Below are positions 16,843-25,900 of a stretch of 64,000 nucleotides of DNA, piece by piece (position 1 is the first letter of the stretch; each line of letters begins with the position of its first letter). Location: assembly GCF_003853705.1 (NCBI RefSeq), contig NZ_QTQI01000005.1, forward strand, positions 186,001 to 250,000, read 5' to 3'. The notes beneath the pieces were generated by a model, which saw only the letters and a program-made list of their open reading frames with translations, was not told the DNA's origin and did not search any database. The stretch is from Burkholderia sp. Bp8992. Its GTDB lineage: Bacteria; Pseudomonadota; Gammaproteobacteria; Burkholderiales; Burkholderiaceae. The translations under genes and the position numbers were made by a program.

Positions 16843-17026
16843 CCTGATCGCTTCATGCCGAACCGCTGCCGCCGGCGTTCGCGTCTGCGCGAATGCCGTA
16901 GCCGCGGCAGCGCGTCCGTTCGCGGACATCCGCAAGCCTGACCGGCGCGCCGCGCGCGCGTCGTGGCACGGCGCGGGGCGCGCGTCTTTCATCCGTCAAC
17001 TCTTTCACCGTGCGGTGAATTCCGTC

Positions 17027-18355
17027 ATGAACAAACGAATGTCTGCGGCAGGCTGGATCCTGCTCGCGATGGCGGCCGGCATCCTCATCGGCTACCTGAT
17101 CTACACGCAGCTTCCGGACAAGCAATCGGCCGCCGAAATCGCCGGCTACATCTCGCTCGTGTCCGACGTGTTCCTGCGGCTGATCAAGATGGTGATCGGC
17201 CCGCTGGTGTTCTCGACGCTCGTCGTCGGCATTGCACACATGGGCGACGCGTCGTCGGTCGGGCGCGTGTTCGTGAAGGCGCTCGGCTGGTTCGTCACCG
17301 CGTCGCTGGTCTCGCTGCTGCTCGGCCTGCTGATGGCGAACCTGCTGCGACCGGGCGAGAACCTCGGCCTGCCGCTGCCGGACATCGGCGCGTCCGCGCA
17401 TCTGGCGACGTCCAAGTTCACGCTGAAGGATTTCGTCGGCCACATGGTGCCGAAGTCGTTCGCGGAGGCGATGGCGAACAACGAGATCCTGCAGATCGTC
17501 GTGTTCTCGATGTTCTTCGGCGTCGCGCTGTCGGCGCTCGGCGAGCGCGGCAAGATCCTCGTCGCCGCGATCGACCAGCTCGCGCACGTGATGCTGAAGA
17601 TCACCGGCTACGTGATGAAGCTCGCGCCGCTCGCGGTGATGGCCGCGATGGCGTCGACCGTCGCGATCAACGGGCTGTCGATCCTGCTGAAGTTCGCGGT
17701 ATTCATGGGCGATTTCTACGTGAGCCTCGTGCTGCTGTGGGCCACGCTCGTCGCCGCCGGGCTGCTGTTCCTCGGCCGCCGCGTGTTCAGGCTGCTCGTG
17801 CTGATCAAGGAAGCGTTCATGCTGTCGTTCGCGACCGCGAGCTCGGAAGCCGCGTACCCGAAGATCCTCGACGCGCTCGACCGTTTCGGTGTGCGGCGCA
17901 AGATCTCGAGCTTCGTGATGCCGATGGGTTATTCGTTCAACCTCGACGGTTCGATGATGTACTGCACGTTCGCGTCGCTGTTCATCGCGCAGGCTTACAA
18001 CATCCACCTGTCGCTCGGCACGCAGGTCACGATGCTGCTGATCCTGATGCTGACGTCGAAGGGGATGGCCGGCGTGCCGCGCGCGTCGCTCGTCGTGATC
18101 GCGGCGACGCTTCACCAGTTCAACATCCCGGAAGCCGGGCTGCTGCTGATTCTCGGTGTCGACACGTTCCTCGACATGGGCCGCTCGGCCACGAACGCGG
18201 TGGGCAACTCGATCGCCAGCGCGGTGGTGGCGAAGTGGGAAGGCGCGCTGATGCCGGAAGCGGAAGCCGAAGCGAATGCGGCGCGGCTGGATGCGGAAGC
18301 CGAAGCACGCATGAACGAGGCGGTTCGCGATACGGATCGCGTCACTACGGCCTGA
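17027..18355 (+). CDS. Dicarboxylate/amino acid:cation symporter (DAACS, GltP/DctA type)
   Basis: The 442-residue inner-membrane carrier of the glutamate-transporter fold has the serine-rich hairpin FATASSEAAYPKIL, the NLDGSMMY motif (variant of NMDGT) in helix 7, and VDTFLDMGRSATNAVGN in helix 8. The latter contains the conserved Asp and Arg/Asn ligands for substrate and cation. The tail after residue ~410 is acidic and Ala/Glu-rich. ATG 17027 is used; an in-frame GTG lies 12 bp upstream. Substrates in this family are glutamate, aspartate or C4-dicarboxylates. Following ggt on the same strand (184-bp gap), glutamate is an attractive guess. Confidence 0.9.
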   Translation: MNKRMSAAGWILLAMAAGILIGYLIYTQLPDKQSAAEIAGYISLVSDVFLRLIKMVIGPLVFSTLVVGIAHMGDASSVGRVFVKALGWFVTASLVSLLLGLLMANLLRPGENLGLPLPDIGASAHLATSKFTLKDFVGHMVPKSFAEAMANNEILQIVVFSMFFGVALSALGERGKILVAAIDQLAHVMLKITGYVMKLAPLAVMAAMASTVAINGLSILLKFAVFMGDFYVSLVLLWATLVAAGLLFLGRRVFRLLVLIKEAFMLSFATASSEAAYPKILDALDRFGVRRKISSFVMPMGYSFNLDGSMMYCTFASLFIAQAYNIHLSLGTQVTMLLILMLTSKGMAGVPRASLVVIAATLHQFNIPEAGLLLILGVDTFLDMGRSATNAVGNSIASAVVAKWEGALMPEAEAEANAARLDAEAEARMNEAVRDTDRVTTA

Positions 18356-18392
18356 AGCGGATTCCCGGGTCGAATCACGGGCTTTCAGGCCG
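18348..18392. terminator. Inverted repeat between convergent genes
   Basis: CGGCCTGAA at 18348-18356 pairs with TTCAGGCCG at 18384-18392, with a further CCCG/CGGG pairing inside the loop. The repeat spans the 3' ends of the convergent symporter and DUF3331 genes, so it can act for both strands. Confidence 0.45.
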
Positions 18393-18783
18393 CTTCGGCG
18401 GGGCGGGCCGCGTCGATGCACGCGGCCAGCACCATCGCGGCGGCGTTGCCCGGTGCCGAGCCGAGCAATTGTGGCGCGTAGACGCTGTCGCCAATCTCGA
18501 TCGGCCGCCCCGACAGCGCGCACACACCGCGCTTGCGCGTGGTGAACAGCCGCCACTTCTGATAACCGTAGTGCCCCGTGCACGCGTCGCGCCATGAAAT
18601 CATCACGGTGTCGGCCGTGGGCCGCTCGAGCACGCTGATCGACGGCTTGCTCGTCGCGTCCCACGACGGCAGCCGGTCGCGCGTGATGCTGCGCCGACGC
18701 GGCACGCCCCACGAGACGGACGGCATGTCGAAGCTGCTGATTGCTGCGACGGTCACGAGCCAGGGCGCTAAACGGTTGTTCAT
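18385..18783 (-). CDS. DUF3331-type small protein
   Basis: The 132-residue protein has the signature block of the Burkholderia-enriched DUF3331 family. A tryptophan-led strand is followed by ACTGHYGYQKW, a charged turn and RGVCALSGRPIEIGDSVYAP, which has a Cys-x4-Gly-centred zinc-ribbon-like or cysteine turn, and then a hydrophobic helix AMVLAACI. No signal peptide or catalytic residues are evident. The family has no established function. It is monocistronic and convergent with the symporter. Confidence 0.7.
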   Translation of the reverse strand: MNNRLAPWLVTVAAISSFDMPSVSWGVPRRRSITRDRLPSWDATSKPSISVLERPTADTVMISWRDACTGHYGYQKWRLFTTRKRGVCALSGRPIEIGDSVYAPQLLGSAPGNAAAMVLAACIDAARPAEAA

Positions 18784-18827
18784 GTCAGTTTTCCTCTAAA
18801 CGTTACGCGACACCGCCAAGCGCGGCA

Positions 18828-20120
18828 TCACGACAGGCGGATGCGCGGCTGCACCCAGCCGTTGATCCGTTCGGCGATCCACAGCAGGGTCGCCTTGGAG
18901 AAGCCGTGCAGCGCCTGCTGGTGCCGCCGGTAGAGCATCAGGTGGCTGAACTGCGCGAAACGCCCCTGGATGAAGCCGCCGCGAAAGAACCCGAACTGCC
19001 CGAGCGTGCCGAATGCGTCGTAGTCGCTGATCGACACGAGCGCGCCGAAATCGTGGAACGCGAACGGCGGAATCGGCGTGCCGTCGAGCCACGCGGGCAG
19101 GTGCTTCGCGAGATGCTCGGCCTGCTGCGTCGCGACCTGCGCGGTGGGCGGCAGCGGCCGTTCCTGGCCGTCGAGCTGCAGGCTCGCGCAATCGCCGATC
19201 GCGAACACGTGCGCGTCGCCCGTTGCCTGCAGCGTGGGCCCGACGACGACCTGGTTCGCGCGGTTCGTGTCGAGTCCGCCGAGTGCCTGCATGAAATCGG
19301 ACGCCTTCACGCCGGCGGCCCAGACCATCAGGTCCGCTTCGGCAAACGAACCGTCGCCGTAATGGAAACCGTTGGCGTCGGCCGACGTGACGCGCGTCGA
19401 CGTCAGCACGTGAAAGCCGATCTGTTCAAGGCGCCGCTGCGCCGACGCGGAAATCCGCGGCGGAAACGCATTCAGGATGCGCGGGCCGCTTTCGAGCAGC
19501 GTGAGCTGCAACCGCTCGCGCACCGTCTCGTCGCCGTAGGCCTGCGCGACTTCCAGCAGGCGGCTGAGCTCCGCCGCGAGTTCCACGCCCGTCGCGCCCG
19601 CGCCGACGATCGCGACGCGGAACGGCTCGTCGCGCGCGATGCTGCGGAACACGCGCATCCGCAACGCTTCGTTGAAGGTCTCGGCCTGCTGCTGGCTGTC
19701 GATGAAGTAGCAGTGCTCGCGCACGCCCGGCACGCCGAAGTCGTTGGCCTGGCTGCCGAGCGCGAGGATCAGCACTTCGTATTCGAGCTCGCGCGCCTCG
19801 ATTACCACCTCGCCGTCCTGCGAGCGGATCTCGCCGAGCTGCACGCGGCGGCGCGCGCGATCGAGCCCTTTCAGTTCGCCGGGTTGGTATGTGTAGCCGT
19901 GGTCGCGGGCATGGGCGAGGAAGATCACCTGCTGCTGCTGGACGTCGCGCGTTCCGGCCGCGATCGTGTGCAGCATCGGCTTCCAGATGTGGGTCGGACT
20001 GCGGTCGACGACGGTGACCTGGGCCCGGCCGGACCGGCCGAGACGCTCACCCAGGCGGGTGGCGAGCTGCAATCCGGCGATCCCGCCGCCGACGATGACG
20101 ATGCGCGTAGGGGTTGTCAT
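18828..20120 (-). CDS. ndh: Type II NADH dehydrogenase
   Basis: The 430-residue flavoprotein has an N-terminal FAD site (IVGGGIAGLQ, residues ~8-17) and an NAD(P)H site (VAIVGAGATGVELAAEL near residue 168). A later FAD-contacting VFAIGDCAS motif is present, and the C-terminus is amphipathic/hydrophobic as needed for monotopic membrane attachment. The early VVDRSPTHIWKPMLH block is typical of NDH-2 enzymes. It oxidises NADH and reduces quinone without proton pumping. A TetR regulator is divergent, and a 14-bp palindrome lies 8 bp upstream of the start codon, so repression by that TetR protein is likely. Confidence 0.9.
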   Translation of the reverse strand: MTTPTRIVIVGGGIAGLQLATRLGERLGRSGRAQVTVVDRSPTHIWKPMLHTIAAGTRDVQQQQVIFLAHARDHGYTYQPGELKGLDRARRRVQLGEIRSQDGEVVIEARELEYEVLILALGSQANDFGVPGVREHCYFIDSQQQAETFNEALRMRVFRSIARDEPFRVAIVGAGATGVELAAELSRLLEVAQAYGDETVRERLQLTLLESGPRILNAFPPRISASAQRRLEQIGFHVLTSTRVTSADANGFHYGDGSFAEADLMVWAAGVKASDFMQALGGLDTNRANQVVVGPTLQATGDAHVFAIGDCASLQLDGQERPLPPTAQVATQQAEHLAKHLPAWLDGTPIPPFAFHDFGALVSISDYDAFGTLGQFGFFRGGFIQGRFAQFSHLMLYRRHQQALHGFSKATLLWIAERINGWVQPRIRLS

Positions 20121-20127
20121 GGATAAA

Positions 20128-20141
20128 TCATCACGTGATGA
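20128..20141. promoter_or_regulatory. 14-bp perfect palindrome upstream of ndh
   Basis: TCATCACGTGATGA is a perfect palindrome starting 8 bases upstream of the ndh start codon, within the 149-bp divergent region shared with a TetR-family gene. Its size and symmetry suit a TetR-type dimer. The position would block ndh translation-start-proximal transcription. Binding is inferred. Confidence 0.65.
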
Positions 20142-20269
20142 ATAAGGTATGATCCTAGCGCTTCCCGGCTCCGCGTGTCAACGGAGCAGGGCGAGCCATC
20201 CCATTCCGGGGAAATGAAACCGGGGCCCGGACACGGGCATTCGAACCATTCAAAGGGGAGCAGGAAAAC

Positions 20270-20923
20270 GTGGCTGAAGTCACTGAGCGCGAGCCGTCGA
20301 AGCGACGTACGCGCGGGCGGCCGCTGGCGGATGCGTCCGTCGGTCCGGACGTGATATTGCGGGCCGCGCGCCGCACCTTCGCGAAGCGTGGCTACGACGC
20401 GACGAGCGTGCGCGAAGTCGCGCGCGAGCTGGGCATCGACGCGGCGCTGATCGCCCATCATTTCGGCACGAAGGAAACGCTGTGGCTGGCTGTCGTCGAG
20501 CAGATCGTCGAGCTAGCCGAGCCGATGTTCGACGCGCTGCGCAAGCTGCACCTGTCGTCGCTGCCGCATCGCGACCGCGTGCGGCGCGCGTTCGAGCTAT
20601 GCGTCGATCACGAGTTCGCGGAGCCGGATATCGGCATGTTCTTCTCGACCGCGGCGACCGAGGAGGGCGCACGGCTCGACCGGCTGCAGGAGCGGATCGT
20701 GCGCCCCTATCACGATGCGATGTTGCCGCTGCTGACGGAGGCGGTCGAGGCCGGTGCGATCCGCCCGGTCGATCCGAACCTGCTGTTCTTCATGATCGCG
20801 AGCGCGATCGGCACCACGGTGTCGTACAGCCACATGATGCTGGAGTACACGTCGCTGCCCACGCGGCCGGAGGCATTCCGGCAGGCCGTGCTCGCGGTCG
20901 TGCGTACCGTGATCGCCGACTGA
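20270..20923 (+). CDS. TetR/AcrR-family transcriptional regulator
   Basis: The 217-residue protein has a TetR helix-turn-helix at residues ~26-72: ILRAARRTFAKRGYDATSVREVA, broken here as helix 1 and helix 2, and recognition helix IDAALIAHHFGTKETLW. The all-helical ligand domain ends in a helix with FRQAVLAVVRTVI. The start is GTG at 20270 behind a GGGGAG Shine-Dalgarno-like sequence. It is divergent from ndh with a palindromic operator in between. The usual TetR logic is ligand-released repression. The ligand is unknown. Confidence 0.88.
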   Translation: MAEVTEREPSKRRTRGRPLADASVGPDVILRAARRTFAKRGYDATSVREVARELGIDAALIAHHFGTKETLWLAVVEQIVELAEPMFDALRKLHLSSLPHRDRVRRAFELCVDHEFAEPDIGMFFSTAATEEGARLDRLQERIVRPYHDAMLPLLTEAVEAGAIRPVDPNLLFFMIASAIGTTVSYSHMMLEYTSLPTRPEAFRQAVLAVVRTVIAD

Positions 20924-20929
20924 GCGCCG

Positions 20930-20950
20930 CCGCGCGCGCAACGCGCGCGG
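20930..20950 (+). terminator. GC hairpin after the TetR gene
   Basis: CCGCGCGCG at 20930-20938 and CGCGCGCGG at 20942-20950 form a perfect 9-bp stem with a 3-nt loop, 6 bases after the stop codon. No T-run follows. The next 200 bases up to the soxR stop codon hold no gene I can support. Confidence 0.4.
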
Positions 20951-21158
20951 TCGCGTCGCGGCAACCGGCGCCAGTTCGGTCGCCGCGTTTCGCGCGGTTC
21001 CGCACGGCGCATCGACGAGCGGTGACGCGCGTGCGGCAAGCGATCGCCGGCTCGTACGCAAGCAGGCTGCCCGCGTCATTCAGTTCGCACAACGTAATGC
21101 CATGCGGTGGCGCGTCGGGTGATGCGCACCGCGCCAGCGGCGGGCGCGGGTTAGCCCG

Positions 21159-21638
21159 TCACTCCGGATCCGTCGGCGGCTTGTCGCCGAGCCAGCGCCG
21201 CGCGCCGGGCCCGTTGCGGCCCGCGCGGTCTTCCGGATTGGTCAGCTTGCAGCGCTTCAGCGACAGGCAGCCGCAGCCGATGCATTCGTCGAGGTTGATG
21301 TAGAGCCGCTGCAGCTCCTCGATCCGGCTCGCGACGCGCTGCTTCCAGCCGCGCGACAGCCGCTGCCAGTCCTTGTTGCTCGGCGCGGTGTCCTCGGGGA
21401 GGCTGACGAGCTGCTCGGCGATTTCGTCGAGCGAATAGCCGATCTTCTGCGCGAACACGATGAATGCGATCAGCCGCAGCACCGCACGCGAATAGTGGCG
21501 ATGGCTCGAGCCGTTCCGGTGCGACTTGATGAGCCCGCGCGTCTCGTAGAACCGCAGCGTCGACGCCGGCACGCCGCTGCGCGCGGCCACTTCGCGGATC
21601 GACATCAGCGGCCATTTCGATTCTTCCGGGGTACCCAT
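21159..21638 (-). CDS. soxR: Redox-sensitive transcriptional activator SoxR
   Basis: This is a 159-residue MerR-family protein. The N-terminal winged helix (SIREVAARSGVPASTLRFYE) is followed by a dimerisation helix. The [2Fe-2S] ligand set Cys119, Cys122, Cys124 and Cys130 (in CIGCGCLSLKRC) has exactly the spacing of characterised SoxR proteins. Oxidation of the cluster by redox-cycling compounds activates transcription. The gene is divergent from an RND efflux operon. The 81-bp intergenic region holds a SoxR-type palindrome inside a promoter with a 19-bp spacer oriented towards the pump, which fits the non-enteric pattern in which SoxR directly controls efflux genes rather than soxS. Confidence 0.95.
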   Translation of the reverse strand: MGTPEESKWPLMSIREVAARSGVPASTLRFYETRGLIKSHRNGSSHRHYSRAVLRLIAFIVFAQKIGYSLDEIAEQLVSLPEDTAPSNKDWQRLSRGWKQRVASRIEELQRLYINLDECIGCGCLSLKRCKLTNPEDRAGRNGPGARRWLGDKPPTDPE

Positions 21639-21658
21639 GACGTTCTCCGGGGGAAAGC

Positions 21659-21689
21659 TTGACTTGAAGTTAACTTCAACTTTTATGCT
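21659..21689 (+). promoter_or_regulatory. SoxR-controlled promoter of the RND operon
   Basis: -35 TTGACT at 21659-21664 and -10 TATGCT at 21684-21689 are separated by 19 bp. The perfect palindrome TTGAAGTTAACTTCAA (21664-21679) is centred in the spacer. Overlong 19-bp spacers with a central dyad are the hallmark of MerR-family activated promoters, and the dyad resembles the SoxR consensus core AAGTTAACTT. The RND adaptor gene starts 31 bp downstream. Confidence 0.8.
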
Positions 21690-21719
21690 ACGCGGCAGTT
21701 TAACCCGTCGCGAGGCACC

Positions 21720-22922
21720 ATGCTCTCCTTATCCCTACGCAGGACGTCGCCTTTGGGCGCCGCCTGCGCACTGTTGCTGGCGTTGTCCGGCTGTCACGAC
21801 GGCAAAGGCGCAGCGTCGGCCCAGCCCCTTCCCGAAGTCGGCGTCGCCGCCGTCGCGCCGCGCACGGTCCGCCTCGCGGACGAATTCAACGGGCGCGTCG
21901 AAGCGGTCGACGCGGTGGAGTTGCGGCCGCGCGTGAGCGGCTATCTGCAGCGCGTGGCCTACAAGGAAGGCGACCTCGTCGCGCAGGGCGCGCTGCTGTT
22001 CGAGATCGACCCGCGTCCGTACCGGATCGCGCTCGACCGTGCCAACGCGCAGCAGCAGCGGGCCCGTGCGGCCGCGAGCCTCGCTCAGGTGCAGCTCAAG
22101 CGCGTGCAGACGCTGATCGATGCGCATGCGACGTCGCAGGAAGAACTCGACAACGCGCGCGCCACCGCCGAGCAGGCCCGCGCGGACCTGCAGGCCGCCG
22201 ACGCGGCCGTCGCGGACGCGAAGCTCAATCTCGGCTTCACCGAAGTGCGCGCGCCGATCGCGGGCCGTGTCGGCCGCGCGGTCGCGACCGTCGGCAACCT
22301 CGCGCGCGCGGACGACACGCTGCTGACGACCGTCGTCTCTCAGGACCCCGTCTACGTGTACTTCGACTGCGACGAGCAGAGCTACCTGCGCTACAACGCG
22401 CGCCGTGCCGATCCGAAGCATCGCGCGATCGGCGCCGATCCGGTGCGCGTGGGCCTCGCGAACGAGACGGGCTTCCCGCACGCGGGCACCGTCGATTTCC
22501 TCGACAACCGGCTCGACCCGCAAACCGGCACGATCCGGGCGCGCGTGCGGCTGCAGAATGCGGACCATGCGTTTACGCCGGGGTTGTATGCGCGCGTGCA
22601 GCTCGTCAGCGGCCGCGACCAGGACGCGCTGCTCGTCGACGACAAGGCCGTGCTGACCGACCAGGACCGCAAGTACGTGTACGTGATCGGCCCCGGCGAC
22701 AAGGCGCTGCGCCGCGACGTGACGATCGGCCGCGAGATGCAAGGCGAGCGGATCGTCGAGAAGGGGCTGCAGGCGGGCGATCGCGTGGTCGTCGACGGCG
22801 TGCAGCGGATCTACTATCCGGGCGCGCAGGTGAAGCCGAAGGCGCTGCCCGCGCGCGCCGATGCAGGTGGCGGCAACGGCACGCAGGCCGTGGCCGATGC
22901 CGGCGCGCCTGCCGCGCAGTGA
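21720..22922 (+). CDS. RND efflux periplasmic adaptor lipoprotein
   Basis: The 400-residue AcrA/MexA-type membrane-fusion protein has a lipobox LSGC with lipid-modified Cys25, so it is anchored to the inner membrane. A lipoyl half-motif (VELRPRVSGYLQRVAYKEGDLV, described in two parts) precedes the helical hairpin (residues ~100-165, NAQQQRARAAASLAQ). The second lipoyl half is LNLGFTEVRAPIAGRVG, and beta-barrel and membrane-proximal domains follow. It links the RND pump to the outer-membrane channel. It is the first gene of a three-gene operon under a SoxR-type promoter, 13 bp before the pump gene. Confidence 0.92.
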   Translation: MLSLSLRRTSPLGAACALLLALSGCHDGKGAASAQPLPEVGVAAVAPRTVRLADEFNGRVEAVDAVELRPRVSGYLQRVAYKEGDLVAQGALLFEIDPRPYRIALDRANAQQQRARAAASLAQVQLKRVQTLIDAHATSQEELDNARATAEQARADLQAADAAVADAKLNLGFTEVRAPIAGRVGRAVATVGNLARADDTLLTTVVSQDPVYVYFDCDEQSYLRYNARRADPKHRAIGADPVRVGLANETGFPHAGTVDFLDNRLDPQTGTIRARVRLQNADHAFTPGLYARVQLVSGRDQDALLVDDKAVLTDQDRKYVYVIGPGDKALRRDVTIGREMQGERIVEKGLQAGDRVVVDGVQRIYYPGAQVKPKALPARADAGGGNGTQAVADAGAPAAQ

Positions 22923-22935
22923 CGGGAGAGACGCA

Positions 22936-25900
22936 ATGGATTTCTCCCGATTCTTCATCGACCGGCCGATCTTCGCGGTCGTGCTGTCGATCGTCATCTT
23001 CGCGATCGGCCTGATCTCGATTCCGATGCTGCCGGCCGGCGAATACCCGGAAGTCGTGCCGCCGAGCGTCGTCGTGCGTGCGACGTATCCGGGCGCGAAC
23101 CCGAAGGAAATCGCCGAATCGGTCGCCGAACCGCTGGAAGAGGCGATCAACGGTGTCGAAGGCATCATGTACATGAAGTCGGTCGCCGGGTCGGACGGCA
23201 GCCTGCAGGTCGTCGTCACGTTCCTGCAGGGCGTCGACCCCGACACGGCTGCCGTGCGCGTGCAGAACCGCGTGAGCCAGGCGCTCTCGCGCCTGCCCGA
23301 CGAGGTGCGGCAGTACGGCGTGACCACGCAGAAGCAGTCGCCGACGCCGCTGATGTACGTGAGCCTCTACTCGCCGGACAACAGCCGCGATTCGCTGTAC
23401 CTGCGCAACTACCTGACGCTGCACGTGAAGGACGAGCTGTCGCGGCTCACCGGCATCGGCGACGTCGGCGTGTATGGTTCGGGCGACTACGCGATGCGGC
23501 TGTGGCTCGACCCGAACCGGCTCGCGTCGCGTGGGCTCACCGCGAGCGACGTGATCGCGGCCGTGCGCGAGCAGAACGTGCAGGTGTCGGCCGGCCAGCT
23601 CGGCGCGGAACCGTCGCCGAAGAAAAACGACTTTCTCGTGTCGATCAACGTGCGCGGCCGCCTGCGCACGGTGCAGGAGTTCAGCGACATCGTGCTGCGC
23701 AACGGCGACGACGGCCAGGTCGTGAAGCTGTCCGACGTCGCGCGCATCGAGCTCGGCGCCGGCGACTACACGCTGCGCTCGTACTTCAACGACAAGCATT
23801 CGGCCGTGGTCGGCATCTTCCTGTCGCCCGGCGCGAACGCGCTCGACGTCGCGAAGTCGGTGTACGCGAAGCTCGACGAGCTGTCGAAACGGTTCCCGCC
23901 CGGCGTTGCGTATCGCCCGGTGTGGGACCCGACGGTGTTCGTGCGCGAATCGATCCGCGCGGTGCAGCACACGCTGATCGAGGCCGTCGTGCTGGTCGTG
24001 CTCGTCGTGATCCTGTTCCTGCAGACCTGGCGCGCGTCGATCATTCCGCTCGTCGCGGTGCCCGTGTCGGTGGTCGGCACGTTCGCGTGGCTCTACCTGC
24101 TCGGCTATTCGATCAATACGCTGACGCTGTTCGGGCTCGTGCTCGCGATCGGGATCGTCGTCGACGATGCGATCGTCGTCGTCGAGAACGTCGAGCGCAA
24201 CATCGCGCAGGGCTTGAGCCCGCGCGATGCCGCGCACCAGGCGATGCGCGAGGTGTCGGGGCCGATCGTCGCGATCGCGCTCGTGCTGTGCGCGGTGTTC
24301 GTGCCGATGGCGTTCATGTCGGGCGTCACGGGCCAGTTCTACAGGCAGTTCGCGGTGACGATCGCGATTTCGACGGTGATCTCCGCGATCAACTCGCTGA
24401 CGCTGTCGCCCGCACTCGCCGCGAAGCTGCTGCGCCCGCACGGCGCGCCGAAGGATGCACTGACGCGCGCGCTCGATCGCGCATTCGGCTGGCTGTTCCA
24501 TCCGTTCAACCGTTTCTTCGAGCGCAGCTCCGACCGCTATCACGGCGTCGTCGGCCGTACGCTGAAGCGGCGCGGTGTGGTGTTCGCGGTCTATGCGGCG
24601 CTGCTCGCGGCGACCGCGCTGCTGTTCAACGCGGTGCCGGGCGGCTTCATCCCGGTTCAGGACAAGCTGTACCTATTCGCGGGCGCAAAGCTGCCGGAAG
24701 GCGCGTCGCTCGCGCGTACCAGCGCGGTGACCGAGCAGATGACGAAGATCGCGCTCGGCACCGACGGCGTCGAGATGGTGCCGGCGTTCGCGGGGCTGAA
24801 TGCGCTGCAGGCCGTGAACACGCCGAACATCACGAACTCGTACGTGATCCTGAAGCCGTTCGACCAGCGTCACCGCAGCGCCGCGCAGATCAACGCGGAC
24901 CTGAACGCGCGCTTCGCGGCGATCGGCGGCGGCATCACCTACGCGCTGATGCCGCCGCCGATCCAGGGCCTCGGCAACGGTTCGGGCTATTCGCTGTACC
25001 TCGAGGATCGCGGCGGCCTCGGCTACGGAGAGTTGCAGAAGGCGCTGTCGGCGTTCCAGGCCGCGGTCGCGAAGACGCCGGGGATGAGCTATCCCGTCAG
25101 CTCGTACCAGGCGAACATCCCGCAGCTCGAGGTGAAGGTCGACCGGCTGAAGGCGAAGGCGCAGGGCGTCGCGTTAACCGACCTGTTCAATACGCTGCAG
25201 GTGTATCTCGGCTCGATGTACGTGAACGACTTCAACCTCTTCGGCCGCGTGTATCGCGTGATGGCGCAGGCCGATGCCGGCCATCGGCAGACGGCCGCCG
25301 ACATCGCGAACCTGCGCACGCGCAATGCCAAGGGCGAGATGGTGCCGATCGGCTCGATGGTGACGGTGGGGCCGGCGTACGGGCCCGATCCGGTCGTTCG
25401 CTACAACGGCTATCCGGCCGCCGACCTGATCGGCGATGCCGATCCGAAGGTGATGTCGTCGTCGCAGGCGATCGCGAAGCTCCAGCAGATCGCGAAGGAG
25501 GTATTGCCGCCCGGCATCACGCTCGAATGGACCGATCTCAGCTACCAGCAGGTCACGCAGAGCAATGCGGCGATCGTCGTGTTCCCGCTGGCCGTGATGC
25601 TCGTGTTCCTCGTGCTCGCGTCGTTGTATGAAAGCTGGACGCTGCCGCTTGCGGTGATCCTGATCGTGCCGGTGTGCATGTGCGCGGCGTTGTTCGGCGT
25701 ATGGCTGTCCGGCGGCGACAACAATGTGTTCGTGCAGGTCGGCCTCGTCGTGCTGATGGGGCTCGCGTGCAAGAACGCGATCCTGATCGTCGAATTCGCG
25801 CGCGAACTCGAAATCCAGGGCAAGGGCGCGATCGAGGCGGCGCTCGAGGCATGCAAGCTGCGGCTGCGCCCGATCGTGATGACGTCGGTCGCGTTCATCG

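Noticed and set aside
14923-16992. Long minus-strand frame opposite gamma-glutamyltransferase
   Set aside because: It has Arg/His-rich low-complexity sequence opposite an unmistakable GGT with signal peptide and catalytic Thr. It is a shadow frame.
22606-24543. Long minus-strand frame opposite the RND pump
   Set aside because: It is His/Arg/Asp-rich and mirrors GC-skewed third positions of the pump gene. No start signal or domain is present.
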